Assembly: GCA_024398785.1 (NCBI GenBank)
Contig: JAKSIO010000005.1
Coordinates: forward strand, 1 to 64,000
Reading direction: 5' to 3'
Source: Bacteroidaceae bacterium
Lineage (GTDB): Bacteria; Bacteroidota; Bacteroidia; Bacteroidales; Bacteroidaceae
DNA: 64,000 nucleotides
Part shown: piece after piece, positions 9,893-19,987 of the stretch
Layout: each line of letters starts with the position of its first letter
Position numbering within the stretch: the stretch's first letter is position 1
Translations under genes and position numbers: made by a program
The notes under the pieces: model-generated
Told to the model about the DNA's origin: nothing
The model's input: only the letters and a program-made list of their open reading frames with translations
Databases searched by the model: none

Positions 9893-10996
9893 ATGTCGTC
9901 AAAGGTGTTGTTTATAACATACAAGCGTTCCAAAAATATCCTGGAGGGCGGGGGGCAGTGCAGCAGGAATAATTTTGACTGTCTGTCCAAACTTGTAGGT
10001 GCAGAAAATGTAACACCTTGTTATATTCATGACGAATACAAAAAGAAAAACATTTGGGATTATTTCTGTGGAGCTTTGTTCACGCTGTTCAATTACTATT
10101 ACGGGCTTTCTCCGTTGCGTGTGCGCAGGATTGTGAAGGAAGCATCGCATTTTGATATTGTTTTTATTGATCGCAGCATTTTCGGAATTATTGCAAAAAA
10201 ACTGAGACAGAACGGCTACAGTGGGAAAATAATTACATATTTCCATAACGTGGAAACTGTCTATTTTGGGGCGAAACTTTCCAAAAAGATTCCATTCCGG
10301 GGTTTGTTTTTGCATTGTATCGATGTCAACGACAGATATTCGTGCACATATTCCCAGGTGGTAATTGCTCTTAACAGCCGTGACGGAAAGCTGTTGAGTT
10401 CTTTATACAACAGAAATCCCGATTACCTGATACCCATTGCATTGCCCGACAGATGCACTATGGATATTCCATCAGAAGAAAAGACTGCAAAACGTCCGTT
10501 GTGCCTGTTTCTTGGAACTTATTTCAAACCAAATAATCAGGGTATTCTCTGGTTTGTGAATCAGGTTCTGCCACATGTCAATATACAAATGCGTATTATT
10601 GGAAAGGGTATGGCCAGACTCAAAGCGGAAAATGAGTGTCTCAAAGATATTGAAGTGTTGAGCGATGTCCCCGATTTGGATCCATATCTTAAACAGGCCG
10701 ATATTATGATACTGCCGGTTTTTGATGGTAGCGGAATGAAAGTCAAGACGTGCGAATCTCTGATGTTCGGAAAAAATATTATTGCCACATCGGAAGCGTT
10801 TGAAGGATATACTGCCGATTATGACAGAATAGGTGCCAGATGTGACACCCCACCGCAGTTTATTGAGGCAATAAATGCTTTTTGCAGGGAACCCAGGCCA
10901 AAATACAATCAATATTCCAGATTTTTGTATTTGTCCTGTTATTCCAACGAATCCGTAATGGATACTTTCAAGACAGTGTTGCAGGATATTAACTAG
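9893..10996 (+). CDS. GT4-family glycosyltransferase
   Basis: A 367-aa GT-B fold glycosyltransferase. The N-terminal half has a Rossmann-like start (KVLFITYKR) and a glycine-rich loop (ILEGGGQ). The C-terminal half has the nucleotide-sugar-binding pattern of GT4 enzymes: LFLGTYFKPNNQGILWF, then IRIIGKGM, DIMILPVFDGSGMKVKTCESL and an acidic segment before EGY. It probably transfers a sugar to a cell-surface polysaccharide or lipid-linked precursor in the cytoplasm. A second GT4 gene follows within a few bases, so the pair is likely an operon. Donor and acceptor cannot be read from sequence. Confidence 0.85.
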   Translation: MSSKVLFITYKRSKNILEGGGQCSRNNFDCLSKLVGAENVTPCYIHDEYKKKNIWDYFCGALFTLFNYYYGLSPLRVRRIVKEASHFDIVFIDRSIFGIIAKKLRQNGYSGKIITYFHNVETVYFGAKLSKKIPFRGLFLHCIDVNDRYSCTYSQVVIALNSRDGKLLSSLYNRNPDYLIPIALPDRCTMDIPSEEKTAKRPLCLFLGTYFKPNNQGILWFVNQVLPHVNIQMRIIGKGMARLKAENECLKDIEVLSDVPDLDPYLKQADIMILPVFDGSGMKVKTCESLMFGKNIIATSEAFEGYTADYDRIGARCDTPPQFIEAINAFCREPRPKYNQYSRFLYLSCYSNESVMDTFKTVLQDIN

Positions 10997-11012
10997 TATA
11001 GTGAAAAAAATT

Positions 11013-12143
11013 ATGAAAATAACCATAATAGGAACAGCATATCCTTACCGGGGCGGACTGAGTGCATATAATGAACGTCTGGCCAGGGAATTCATTGCCC
11101 AAGGTGATGATGTGACTATTGAAACATTTACTTTGCAGTATCCGGATTTTCTGTTTCCCGGAAAAACCCAGTATTCCGATGCACCAGCTCCTGAGTCATT
11201 GCACATTGTACGCAGTGTGAATTCGGTAAATCCTTTCAACTGGATATCTGTGGGAAGAAGAATAGCAAAACAGGCTCCTGATTTGTTGATTGTCAATTAT
11301 TGGTTGCCGTTTATGTCTCCATGTTTCGGTACTATAGCCAGATATGTCAGACGCAACGGAAAAACCAGAGTGATGTCAATATTACACAATATAATCCCTC
11401 ATGAAAAGAGATTTTTTGACAAGGCGTTGTCCCGCTATTTTGTCAAAACGGTTGATGGGTTTGTTGCCATGTCACAGTCTGTTCTGACTGATTTGAATCA
11501 GTTTGACACAAAAAAGAAAAGGGCTTTCTGTCCGCATCCTCTGTATGACCATTTCGGACAGAAAATAGACCGTAACCAGGCTATTGCGGCTCTGAATCTT
11601 GATCCTTCTTTTTCTTATATCCTGTTCTTTGGATTCATAAGGGATTATAAAGGTCTTGATATCCTGCTTGAGGCAATGGCCAATGAGCAGTTGAGACAGA
11701 AAAATGTAAAGCTGATAATTGCCGGAGAATTTTATAATAATCCTGACCGCTATTTTGAGTTGGAAAAGAAATACGGTATAGCTGACAAATTGATATGGCG
11801 AAATGATTATATTCCTGATAATCAGGTTAGTTCATATTTTTCCGCAGCAGATATTATTGCTCAACCGTATAAATCGGCAACGCAGAGCGGAGTAACGCAG
11901 ATTGCCTATCATTTTGAAAAGCCTATGCTGGTTACCAATGTTGGCGGTCTATCCGAGATTGTTCCGGACGGTAAGGTTGGTTATGTGGTTGAACCGAACG
12001 CAAAAGCGGTTGCCGATGCATTATGCAGTTTCTATGAAAACGACCAGAGTGCCGTCTTTGTGGAAAATATCAAGGAAGAAAAGAAAAAATATGCCTGGTC
12101 AAGAATGACCGATACTATCAAATCAATGGTTGATGTCCGTTGA
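11013..12143 (+). CDS. GT4-family glycosyltransferase
   Basis: A 376-aa GT-B glycosyltransferase from the ATG at 11013 ([15 protein letters not shown], a typical N-terminus with the RGG loop). A GTG four codons upstream at 11001 is a possible alternative start. The C-terminal domain shows [28 protein letters not shown], and the donor-site segment [20 protein letters not shown] with [14 protein letters not shown]. It follows the previous glycosyltransferase closely and its 3' end overlaps the convergent nfo gene by 21 bp (12123-12143). Probable role in surface glycan assembly; substrate unknown. Confidence 0.87.
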   Translation: MKITIIGTAYPYRGGLSAYNERLAREFIAQGDDVTIETFTLQYPDFLFPGKTQYSDAPAPESLHIVRSVNSVNPFNWISVGRRIAKQAPDLLIVNYWLPFMSPCFGTIARYVRRNGKTRVMSILHNIIPHEKRFFDKALSRYFVKTVDGFVAMSQSVLTDLNQFDTKKKRAFCPHPLYDHFGQKIDRNQAIAALNLDPSFSYILFFGFIRDYKGLDILLEAMANEQLRQKNVKLIIAGEFYNNPDRYFELEKKYGIADKLIWRNDYIPDNQVSSYFSAADIIAQPYKSATQSGVTQIAYHFEKPMLVTNVGGLSEIVPDGKVGYVVEPNAKAVADALCSFYENDQSAVFVENIKEEKKKYAWSRMTDTIKSMVDVR

Positions 12144-12971
12144 CAAGGCAAGCAAAGTCCGGATTTCACTTTCCCACAAACTCTCGTCAGGGGTTTCAAG
12201 AATGAACGGAATGTTCTCAAAGCGGTTGTCGCGTGCAATGCGCTCAAAGAATTCCATGCCTATAAAGCCCTTCCCGATATTGTCGTGACGGTCAACACGG
12301 CTTGCATGCGGTTTTTTGCTGTCATTCAGGTGAATGGCTTTCAAATAGCCAAAACCAACAACATTGTTGAATTCCTGCCAAACGCTTTCATACCCGTTTG
12401 CCAGGTCATAACCTGCGGTAAATGTATGACAGGTGTCAATGCATACGCCAACACGGCTCTTGTCCTGTACCTTATCTATGATTTCAGCAAGATGGTAGAA
12501 ACTGAATCCCATATTGCTTCCCTGTCCTGCGGTGTTTTCAATGACGGCTGTCACTCCCTGTGTTGCATCCAGAGCCATGTTTATGCTTTCCGCTATTCTT
12601 TCAAGGCAAGCTTGCGGTGTGATGCCCTTCAGATGGCTGCCGGGGTGAAAATTCAGCATTGTGAGTCCAAGCTGGCTGCAACGGCTCATTTCGTCAATGA
12701 ACGCTGTGCGTGACTTTTCAAGTCCATCTTTTTCGGGATGTCCAAGATTGATCAGATAACTGTCGTGAGGCAAAATCTGATTGGGGCTGTAGTTGTATTC
12801 CGCGCAATATTGTTTGAATAAATCAATCTCTTTTGAAGAAAGCGGTGCCGATGTCCACTGACGCTGGTTTTTTGTAAACAGTGCGAATGCTGTTGCACCA
12901 AGACTGTGTGCTGCAAGCGGTGCATTCTGAACACCGCCGCTTGCTGATACATGAGGACCTACAAATTTCAT
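12123..12971 (-). CDS. nfo: Deoxyribonuclease IV (AP endonuclease)
   Basis: A 282-aa TIM-barrel metalloenzyme that cleaves DNA 5' to abasic sites in base-excision repair. It starts [13 protein letters not shown] and has the conserved metal-ligand segments: [57 protein letters not shown] and ILETP. All family motifs are present and the length is normal. It lies 1 bp downstream of mutS2 on the same strand, so the two DNA-maintenance genes are very likely co-transcribed. Confidence 0.97.
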   Translation of the reverse strand: MKFVGPHVSASGGVQNAPLAAHSLGATAFALFTKNQRQWTSAPLSSKEIDLFKQYCAEYNYSPNQILPHDSYLINLGHPEKDGLEKSRTAFIDEMSRCSQLGLTMLNFHPGSHLKGITPQACLERIAESINMALDATQGVTAVIENTAGQGSNMGFSFYHLAEIIDKVQDKSRVGVCIDTCHTFTAGYDLANGYESVWQEFNNVVGFGYLKAIHLNDSKKPHASRVDRHDNIGKGFIGMEFFERIARDNRFENIPFILETPDESLWESEIRTLLALSTDINH

Positions 12972-12972
12972 A

Positions 12973-15498
12973 TCATTCCAAATCTACAACTGTTATTCCG
13001 GCTCCGCCAAGCTGTACGTGTTCGTCTGCTATATTCTTTACTGCCGGCACGGTTTTAAGGTATTCTCTGATAAGGGTGCGCAGAATACCGCTGCCGGTGC
13101 CATGCAGAATACGTACACGGCTGATTCCAAGCAACAGGGCATCGTCTATAAAATATGTCACGGTCTGTATTGCATCGTCGCCGCGTTGTCCGCGTACGTC
13201 CAGATCTGGCTTGAAACGCATTTTCGCCGCATATATCTTTTCACGCACGTTTCCGGCGCGGACAATGGTAACCCCGCTGCCGCTTTGGTCTTTAGGCATA
13301 TCAGCGTGCTCAAGACTGTTTGTTTTCACTATACTTGTTATTGAATTGAAGTCCACGCTGGCATTGTTTCTTGTCAGTTTGACAATGGTGCCAACTGTCT
13401 GTTGCCCTTTTATACGTACAGTATCTCCAACATGGAACAGAGCACTGAACGTGTCATATATGCTTTTGTTTTCAGTATTCCCGTTTTGTACGGGCTGTGC
13501 GGACTTCTCTTTCCCTGTATTCTGTGCGCGGCGTTCGGCGCGGCGGTCCTGACTGCGCTTTATGCGCTCCATCTGGCGCGTTATCTTATCTTCAAGTTCC
13601 TTATTGTCACGTTCCTGGATATCCTGCTTGAATTCTGTCAGCTGCTGGCGTGCGTTGCGTGTTGCACTGCGTTCCGCCTGTTCCTCTTTTATTGTTCTGA
13701 TAGTGCGCTCAATAACGGCATTGGATTCTTCAATAAGCTGCATGCTCTGCTCTTTTGCCTGTTTCAGTATCTCTTTCCGTTCCTTTTCTATTGACTGCAG
13801 TTCTCTTGAATGGCGGTCAATAAGTTCATCAAGATGTTTTTCCTGCTGGTGGACATTCTGACGCTTGCTTTCCCAATAGCGTTTGTCGCGCACAATATCC
13901 TGCAGGTATTTGTCCGCATTGATATAGTCCCTGCCAACAATTTGGGTGGCATCGGCTATAACACCTTCGGGAAGACCTATCTTGCGTGCTATCTCTACGG
14001 CGAAACTGCTGCCCGGATTGCCCATCTGCATAATGTACAGCGGCTGCATAAGCTGGCGGTCATACAGCATTGCACCGTTCACAATGCCCGGAGTTGAATC
14101 TGCATATTGTTTCAGATTCTGATAGTGTGTGGTTATGACACCGAATGTGTGAGCTGCAACAAAACGTGTCAATACGCTTTCTGCCAGAGCTCCGCCTATC
14201 CCAGGCTCGGTTCCGCTGCCGAATTCGTCTATCAGCAGAAGAGTCTTTCTGTTACATGCACGCAACATGTTTTTCATATTGAGCAGATGTCCGGAGTATG
14301 TACTCAAATCATCGGCTATGCTCTGTTCGTCGCCTATGTCTATCATAATGTTGTCAAACAGTCCTGTGTGGCTGTTTGAGCGCATAGGTACCGGCACACC
14401 GCATTGCAACATGTATTGCAGCAGTCCTACAGTTTTGAGACACACCGATTTGCCGCCTGCATTCGGACCTGAAATGAGCAGTATGCTTTTATCTGCTGTC
14501 AAAGCAATGTCAAGAGGAATGACTTTTCTGTCATGCTTTGCCAGATTCTGCTTGAGCAGCGGGTGTACGGCCTCGATCCAATCTATCACGCACTTCTTTT
14601 CAACAACAGGTTTTGTTGCGTTTGTAAGATTTGCAAATCTTGCTTTGGCGCGTATGAAATCTATTTTGGCCAGATATGTGTATGAATCTTTGATGGCTGG
14701 CAGATCGGGACGTATGCTGTTTGTGAATTCTGTCAGAATCCTGATTATCTCACGGCGTTCAGCCGCCTCCAGCTGCCTTGTGCGGTTGTTGGCTTCAATA
14801 ACCTCTGCCGGTTCGATGAATACTGTACGTCCGCTTGCCGATTCGTCAAGCACTATTCCCTTGATCTTCCTTTTAAGACCCGGAGCAACCGGCAACACAA
14901 GACGCCCGTCGCGCATAGTGGGTTGTGCGTCTTTTTCAACCAGTCCTTCGGCCTGGGCGTTGCGCAGTATGCCGTTCAGAATGTTGGAAATGCTGAAACG
15001 GGTGTTGGCAAGATCCATGCGTATCTGGTACAGTTCGCTGCTTGCATTATCTTTTATGTGACCGAATTTTGTCAGTATTTTTGAAATTGCACCGGTAATG
15101 TTGGGAAAGACCTCAGTGTTCTGTGACAGTTTATATAGATTGGGGTATTGTTCCTGCGCTCTTTCACTGGTCAGAAACTTAGTTATTTGAGCAATGGCAT
15201 CGAGAGATTTCCATAAATTGAACAGCTCGGTTTCGTCCAGGTACAGCCCTGCAACCCTGATACGCTCCAGCTCTGCGCGCATGTCAAAAAACTCCTGATC
15301 GGGAAATTTGTCTTCCGACTGCAGAATTGCGGCAAATTCCATGGTCTGGTCCAGCGCGGAGCAGACATTATCCCAATTGTTGGAAAACTCCATGCCGTCC
15401 ACGCATTCCTGTCCAAGAGTGCAGCTGCATAATTCACATATCTGTCTGCGTATTTCTGTGAATTCTATTTTATTTTCAAAATTGACGGGATAAATCAT
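12973..15498 (-). CDS. mutS2: Endonuclease MutS2
   Basis: About 841 aa from the ATG at 15498 ([13 protein letters not shown]). The frame extends to 15540, but a promoter ending at 15505 supports the shorter start. The protein has a MutS-like core and clamp, the ATPase P-loop [14 protein letters not shown], the Walker [14 protein letters not shown], a coiled-coil region of about 150 residues rich in Glu, Lys, Arg and Gln, and a C-terminal Smr nuclease domain ([23 protein letters not shown]). MutS2 binds branched DNA or collided ribosomes depending on species and does not belong to classical mismatch repair. Operon with nfo. Confidence 0.95.
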   Translation of the reverse strand: MIYPVNFENKIEFTEIRRQICELCSCTLGQECVDGMEFSNNWDNVCSALDQTMEFAAILQSEDKFPDQEFFDMRAELERIRVAGLYLDETELFNLWKSLDAIAQITKFLTSERAQEQYPNLYKLSQNTEVFPNITGAISKILTKFGHIKDNASSELYQIRMDLANTRFSISNILNGILRNAQAEGLVEKDAQPTMRDGRLVLPVAPGLKRKIKGIVLDESASGRTVFIEPAEVIEANNRTRQLEAAERREIIRILTEFTNSIRPDLPAIKDSYTYLAKIDFIRAKARFANLTNATKPVVEKKCVIDWIEAVHPLLKQNLAKHDRKVIPLDIALTADKSILLISGPNAGGKSVCLKTVGLLQYMLQCGVPVPMRSNSHTGLFDNIMIDIGDEQSIADDLSTYSGHLLNMKNMLRACNRKTLLLIDEFGSGTEPGIGGALAESVLTRFVAAHTFGVITTHYQNLKQYADSTPGIVNGAMLYDRQLMQPLYIMQMGNPGSSFAVEIARKIGLPEGVIADATQIVGRDYINADKYLQDIVRDKRYWESKRQNVHQQEKHLDELIDRHSRELQSIEKERKEILKQAKEQSMQLIEESNAVIERTIRTIKEEQAERSATRNARQQLTEFKQDIQERDNKELEDKITRQMERIKRSQDRRAERRAQNTGKEKSAQPVQNGNTENKSIYDTFSALFHVGDTVRIKGQQTVGTIVKLTRNNASVDFNSITSIVKTNSLEHADMPKDQSGSGVTIVRAGNVREKIYAAKMRFKPDLDVRGQRGDDAIQTVTYFIDDALLLGISRVRILHGTGSGILRTLIREYLKTVPAVKNIADEHVQLGGAGITVVDLE

Positions 15499-15504
15499 AC
15501 CATG

Positions 15505-15536
15505 CAAAATTATACTTTTTGGCGCATTTGCACAAA
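15505..15536 (-). promoter_or_regulatory. mutS2 promoter, near-leaderless
   Basis: Read on the minus strand, TTTG (15536-15533) is followed after 20 bp by TAATTTTG (15512-15505). Transcription should start within a few bases of the ATG at 15498, giving a transcript almost without a 5' leader. This decides the mutS2 start in favour of 15498 over 15540. Confidence 0.6.
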
Positions 15537-15583
15537 TCAATGAAAAAATTAGATTTTTTTTAGTATTATTTGAAAAACCCTTT

Positions 15584-15591
15584 TAACTTTG
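15584..15591 (+). promoter_or_regulatory. -7 box upstream of the DUF4890 gene
   Basis: TAACTTTG matches the Bacteroidetes -7 consensus and lies 78 bp upstream of the ATG at 15670. The expected TTTG box at 19-20 bp is not clear. Confidence 0.4.
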
Positions 15592-15669
15592 CCGTATTGA
15601 CAGTCTATTAAATACAGAATGTCGGTAATGGCATTGTAAGATTGCATTATTTACTTAATTTTATTTGAT

Positions 15670-16215
15670 ATGAAAAAATTGTTTTTTGCTGTTGCAGCTA
15701 TGCTTGTAGCTACAACTTCTTTCGCCCAGTTTGGCGGCGGAATGGGAATGGGTGAATTCAAACCTGAAGACATGGCAAAACGCCAGGCAGACAACCTTAA
15801 AGAGCAACTCTCTCTGACACAGGCTCAGACAGACTCTATATATAAGGTGTACTTTGCTCAGAGCCAGGAAATGGCAAAAATGTTTGAGAATATGCAGAAC
15901 GGCGGCGGTGAATTCCAGATGCCTTCTCAGGAAGAAATGGAAGCTCGTCAGAAAGCTCGTCAGGCTCAGGAAGATAAAATCAAGTCTTTCCTGACAGATG
16001 ATCAGAAAAAACAGTATGACAAGATTCAGGAAGAGCGTCGCCAGCAGATGGGTGGCTTTGGCGGTGGCGCCCCAATGGGCGGTTTTGGCGGTGGTGCCCC
16101 GATGGGTGGTCCACAGGGTGGTCCTCAGATGGGACAGCGTCCTGCACCTGCACCGGCTCCTGCACCTGCACCAGCTCCTGCACAGGATAAGAGCAAGAAG
16201 AACAAACGCAAATAA
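15670..16215 (+). CDS. Secreted DUF4890-type protein, Gly/Met/Gln/Pro-rich
   Basis: A 181-aa exported protein with a signal peptide ending TSFAQ. After a Met/Gly-rich start (FGGGMGMGEF) comes a mostly helical, charged domain with an LTxxQ-like motif (LSLTQAQ) and a second LTDDQKKQY. This arrangement is reminiscent of Spy/CpxP-type periplasmic proteins and is found in DUF4890. The tail has repeats of GGFGGGAPMG and then alternating Pro-Ala (PAPAPAPAPA) before a Lys-rich end. Function unknown; a periplasmic chaperone-like or stress role is an inference from LTxxQ. It is followed by a strong terminator. Confidence 0.75.
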   Translation: MKKLFFAVAAMLVATTSFAQFGGGMGMGEFKPEDMAKRQADNLKEQLSLTQAQTDSIYKVYFAQSQEMAKMFENMQNGGGEFQMPSQEEMEARQKARQAQEDKIKSFLTDDQKKQYDKIQEERRQQMGGFGGGAPMGGFGGGAPMGGPQGGPQMGQRPAPAPAPAPAPAPAQDKSKKNKRK

Positions 16216-16242
16216 TTGTTTTGCACTTGTTGCAGATTTATT

Positions 16243-16280
16243 GCGGGATGATATCCAAATACCATCCCGCATTTTTTTTT
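16243..16280 (+). terminator. Intrinsic terminator after the DUF4890 gene
   Basis: An 8-bp GC-rich stem (GCGGGATG / CATCCCGC) with a 12-nt loop is followed by A and nine T residues. Confidence 0.9.
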
Positions 16281-16372
16281 GAATCTTGGTGAAAATATAT
16301 TCTGATTGGAATTTTTTTTCTGGGATTTGATAAAAAAATGAAAAAAAATGTTCCAATGAGAAAATAAATACA

Positions 16373-16380
16373 TATATTTG
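16373..16380 (+). promoter_or_regulatory. -7 box for the collagen-like lipoprotein
   Basis: TATATTTG matches TAnnTTTG and lies 98 bp upstream of the ATG at 16478, leaving a long AT-rich 5' leader. The upstream element is not clear in the A-rich sequence. Confidence 0.45.
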
Positions 16381-16477
16381 CACAAAATATAGAGTTTCGG
16401 AAACGACTTTTTATTCGTTACGCAACGCGTATTTTTATTGGTGAGATTAACTTATTAACATTTATTTTTTATTAAAC

Positions 16478-19465
16478 ATGAAAAGAAAATTATTGATTTT
16501 CAGTGCGGTGGCAGCATGCTGCGCTGCAATGTTTGTTTCTTGTTCAGAGGACTACGGTACTGATATCGATGCCCTTGAGAAGAAAGTCTCAGACTTACAG
16601 CTCACTGTTGATGACATTCAGGGTCAGATTACTCAGGGAGTTGTAATCACTAATGTTGAAGCACTTGACAACGGCTTCAAAATCTCTCTTAGCAATGGCA
16701 AGTCTTACAGCATTGTAAACGGTCAGGACGGTGTAAACGGTCAGGACGGTGTAAACGGTAAGGACGGTGTAAACGGTAAGGACGGTAAAGACGGCCTCGA
16801 TGGTCAGGACGGTAAAGACGGTCTTGATGGTAAGGACGGTAAAGATGGTCAGGACGGTAAAGACGGTCTTGATGGTAAGGACGGTAAAGATGGTCAGGAC
16901 GGTAAAGACGGTCTTGATGGTCAGGACGGTAAAGATGGTCAGGACGGTAAAGACGGTCTTGATGGTCAGGACGGTAAAGATGGTCAGGACGGTAAAGATG
17001 GTCAGGACGGTAAAGACGGTCAGGACGGTAAAGACGGTAAAGACGGTAAAGACATTGAGTACATTGAGTGTCTTGACAGCTGCATCCATGCAGAATGGGA
17101 CAAGAATGCCAATGTTGTCAAGATTTTCGGTTTGAAAGACGGTAAAGGCAATCCTGTAGGTATCGTTAACGAAGAAGGTTACGGTGTTCTTACACTTGGT
17201 GCCAACGAGCAGCTCTCTTCTATCGCATTCGTTCCGGATGTAATAGATATGAACGGCAACCCGGTCATCAACTTCTATACAATTGAGTACAATGATCCGG
17301 GCCAGCGCGGTTATTTCCGCAGAATGGGCGATGCAAACGCAAATATCGTATCTGCTTTTGCTGCTTATGCACAGTATCGTTTCAATCCTTCAAACTTTGA
17401 TTACAATGCTTACAACTGGAGCGTTGTTAACCGTACTGTAAAGGTTCAGAACACAAGAAGCGCAATGGGTGACAAGATTGACAACCCGTTGTTCTATATG
17501 AAAGACTTCTCTGATCCTAAATACGCTGGTTCAAGACTGTTCCAGTTCGGTTGCGCTCTTGATGAGTCTGAGTTTGCTGCTTGGACCGGTGACCTGAAGG
17601 ATATGGTTGCTCTTAGAGCTACATCAAAGGATTCAGTTGACGGTGAACCTGCTTATGAAATTGTTTCTGACTACGCTCATATCAACCGTGTTCGCGTTAA
17701 CGACTTTGAAATCCGTTACCTTGAGACATTCTTTGGCAAACGCTTTGTAAATCATTACGCTGACCAGAGATTCTCTTCAGATTCTCTTAGCGGACATCAT
17801 TTGTTTGAATGTCCTTTCTTCCATGTTAATTTCTATGAGGGTCAGACAAGCATTGATCTTGATTCCGTACTTGTTGCTTATTCACCTACACTTGGTGAAA
17901 TGTGGCACGAGGGTCAGATTGACAGCCTTAAGAAATACGCAGACATGTATGGTGACATTGAGTACAAATACGAACTTTCAGATTATAAAGTGTCTGGTGA
18001 TGGTATAGAATTTGTTTACTATGACAAGAATGTAGTTAAACTTGAAGGCAGCAAGCTTTCTACAATAGGTGACTCTGTAGAGGCTGTTCCTGTTGTTAAG
18101 GTTAATGCTTACATTAACGGTAAGAAGATTTGCGACTCTGTATATGTAAATGTTGCATTCAGCAGATATCATGCTAAACCATCAGTATTCAATGTAACAA
18201 TGCCTGCTATTGAATACAATGAATTGTCTAAGGAGAATAAAACTTATGTTGCATTGTCATGGGCTAACTTGAAAGACTCTTTGCTTAAGGCTGGTGTAAG
18301 TGTTGCTGATTCTGCTGCATTCGATGTATTGTATGACGTTGATATTAACAAAACTACATACGATGTTAATGCTAATAACATTAATGGCGCAACTGAAGAA
18401 GTAGCATTCTTTGTAAATATTCCTCAGGATAAGCAGTTGTTCTCCTATCCATCTATGCCTGTTACAAGCCAGGGCTTGATGATCAAGTTCAATGATGGTG
18501 TTAAGTTTGGTAAGGATTCTATTAAGATTGTATTTGCATCTTCAGATGCTGATACAGTTCAGTTCAATGTATTCTACAATATTACCCATTCTAAGACAAT
18601 TGCAAACGCTAATTACATTCTTCCTGAATTCCAGGTTAATAATAAGGCTGAGGTAGCTATCAAGGGTAAACTGGATAATGGTACATTCAAAATGCTTGCA
18701 AACAATTATGAGTATATTGATACTGCAAAATTGAATATTGACCATAAGATTCAGACCAGAATTAAAACAGGTGGTGATACCATTGCTTGGTATACTAAGA
18801 ATAATTCTAAGTATATACTTGCTGATGAAGCAACTGTTCTGGGTTATAAGCGTCAAAGCATCACCTTCAATAATTATCCATTTGTTTATGAGGATGAATT
18901 TGATGCTGTAGATGGTGTTGCGCCTAATGGTGTTAAATTTGGTAATGTTTCTTCTGTACCTGTTGTAATGATAGGTAAGAATATCAATGGTGATTCTTGC
19001 GAATTTACTTACAATTTGGATTTTGTCAACCCGTTTGTTCTGAAAGGAAATAATGTTGTTGCACAAATGACTTTGAAAGACGTTATCAACGGAGAATCTG
19101 CTTTAGTAACGGAAATTGCAGATTACGATTTGTATGATATTGATAACAAACAGGTAGCTGATGGTACAAGTATTAAACTCGCATCAAAATACGGCTCTGA
19201 CTTGCAAGTTACATATACATTGTCTGCTATTCAAGGTTATGATCTGCCTATTGGTTTGTATCTTAACAAGAAAATTGATTCAGGTCAACTGGCTGACGCT
19301 GAAGGTTCAATTGCTTGGATTTCTTCTTCAGCTACACTGCAGAATGATATTGTTACTTATGTTAAGGTAGATATTAAAGTCAAGAATGCTGCTGCAACTA
19401 ATAGCGGTGGTACTTTTGCTCAGTTTACAAAATATCTTAAGGTTGTTATTAAAGCTCAGAAATGA
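16478..19465 (+). CDS. Large surface lipoprotein with DUF4988/PL29-type N-terminus and collagen-like repeats
   Basis: A 995-aa protein. The signal peptide ends in a lipobox-like Cys (VSCSEDY, Cys22), so it is probably a surface or outer-membrane lipoprotein. Residues about 28-60 form a short coiled coil (DIDALEKKVSDLQ), then a small beta segment (GFKISLSNGKSYSIVNG) as in DUF4988 (PL29 lyase N-terminal domain) proteins. Residues 82-192 are 37 uninterrupted Gly-X-Y triplets (GQD, GVN, GKD, GLD). The remaining ~800 residues look like repeated beta-sandwich (Ig-like) modules and match no enzyme I recognise. The product is probably an elongated trimeric stalk with a C-terminal head. A lyase function should not be assumed. 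Confidence 0.75.
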   Translation: MKRKLLIFSAVAACCAAMFVSCSEDYGTDIDALEKKVSDLQLTVDDIQGQITQGVVITNVEALDNGFKISLSNGKSYSIVNGQDGVNGQDGVNGKDGVNGKDGKDGLDGQDGKDGLDGKDGKDGQDGKDGLDGKDGKDGQDGKDGLDGQDGKDGQDGKDGLDGQDGKDGQDGKDGQDGKDGQDGKDGKDGKDIEYIECLDSCIHAEWDKNANVVKIFGLKDGKGNPVGIVNEEGYGVLTLGANEQLSSIAFVPDVIDMNGNPVINFYTIEYNDPGQRGYFRRMGDANANIVSAFAAYAQYRFNPSNFDYNAYNWSVVNRTVKVQNTRSAMGDKIDNPLFYMKDFSDPKYAGSRLFQFGCALDESEFAAWTGDLKDMVALRATSKDSVDGEPAYEIVSDYAHINRVRVNDFEIRYLETFFGKRFVNHYADQRFSSDSLSGHHLFECPFFHVNFYEGQTSIDLDSVLVAYSPTLGEMWHEGQIDSLKKYADMYGDIEYKYELSDYKVSGDGIEFVYYDKNVVKLEGSKLSTIGDSVEAVPVVKVNAYINGKKICDSVYVNVAFSRYHAKPSVFNVTMPAIEYNELSKENKTYVALSWANLKDSLLKAGVSVADSAAFDVLYDVDINKTTYDVNANNINGATEEVAFFVNIPQDKQLFSYPSMPVTSQGLMIKFNDGVKFGKDSIKIVFASSDADTVQFNVFYNITHSKTIANANYILPEFQVNNKAEVAIKGKLDNGTFKMLANNYEYIDTAKLNIDHKIQTRIKTGGDTIAWYTKNNSKYILADEATVLGYKRQSITFNNYPFVYEDEFDAVDGVAPNGVKFGNVSSVPVVMIGKNINGDSCEFTYNLDFVNPFVLKGNNVVAQMTLKDVINGESALVTEIADYDLYDIDNKQVADGTSIKLASKYGSDLQVTYTLSAIQGYDLPIGLYLNKKIDSGQLADAEGSIAWISSSATLQNDIVTYVKVDIKVKNAAATNSGGTFAQFTKYLKVVIKAQK
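16721..17053 (+). repeat. 9-bp tandem repeat tract encoding 37 Gly-X-Y triplets
   Basis: 333 bp composed of 37 nine-base units, almost all GGTAAAGAC, GGTAAGGAC, GGTCAGGAC or GGTCTTGAT, arranged in larger near-identical blocks of 36-45 bp. Unit length is a multiple of three, so slippage changes stalk length without shifting the frame. The complementary strand is also open for 164 codons through this tract, which is a side-effect of the repeat. Confidence 0.95.
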
Positions 19466-19489
19466 TAAATCTTTAAATCCTGATATTAA

Positions 19490-19524
19490 GAGGGTGGCTC
19501 ATAAGAGTCGCCCTCTTTTTTTTG
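19490..19524 (+). terminator. Intrinsic terminator after the collagen-like lipoprotein
   Basis: A stem GAGGGTGGCT / AGTCGCCCTC (with two G-U pairs in RNA) and a 6-nt loop is followed by a run of T residues. Confidence 0.85.
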
Positions 19525-19560
19525 TTGTATTTTGTATGAACATTATTTGAAAGCAATTCT

Positions 19561-19568
19561 TATCTTTG
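19561..19568 (+). promoter_or_regulatory. -7 box of the rnf operon
   Basis: TATCTTTG lies only 7 bp before the ATG of rseC at 19576, so the operon transcript would be almost leaderless. It comes after a terminator and so is the likely promoter for all seven genes. Confidence 0.5.
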
Positions 19569-19575
19569 TACTGCA

Positions 19576-19986
19576 ATGTCTGATTTGTTGAAATTAAGTG
19601 GTGTTGTTACATCTGTAAAAACAGATAGCGTTACTGTTGCTGTTGAACAGAACTCCGGCTGTATTGGCTGCAGTCTCAAAAATGCTTGCCATATTCAGCA
19701 ACCGGATTTGAATAATGTTGTTGTTTATACAGACATTGCCGGTTTGTATTCCGTAGGTGACAAGGTCTTGCTTAAAGAAAGTCGAACAATGGGTGTAAAT
19801 GCTGTTCTTATTGCATTTGGTATACCGCTTTTTATTGTTATATTTGCACTGGTGTTTATGGTTGTAATGGGTTGTATGGAATTGCTGTCTATAGCTGTTT
19901 CTGTATTGTTGCTTGCAGCCTATTACCTGTTGTTGTATTTTTATAAAGGATTTGTTGCTTTTACTGTGAAATTTGAAATTGAATGA
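19576..19986 (+). CDS. rseC: RseC/MucC family protein, first gene of the Rnf operon
   Basis: A 136-aa protein with an N-terminal cysteine cluster (GCIGCSLKNAC, about residues 33-43) and two membrane segments in the C-terminal half. This is the layout of RseC, which helps Rsx/Rnf complexes reduce SoxR in enterobacteria. In Bacteroidetes it is normally the first gene of the rnf operon, as here. The Cys residues may carry an iron-sulfur centre. Its stop codon is 1 bp before the ATG of rnfB. Confidence 0.88.
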   Translation: MSDLLKLSGVVTSVKTDSVTVAVEQNSGCIGCSLKNACHIQQPDLNNVVVYTDIAGLYSVGDKVLLKESRTMGVNAVLIAFGIPLFIVIFALVFMVVMGCMELLSIAVSVLLLAAYYLLLYFYKGFVAFTVKFEIE

Positions 19987-19987
19987 T

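Noticed and set aside
16595-17089. 164-codon minus-strand open frame rich in TVFTVLTI repeats
   Set aside because: It is the antisense of the Gly-X-Y tract; a 9-bp repeat without stops on one strand is also open on the other. The plus-strand protein has a signal peptide, a lipobox and a terminator.
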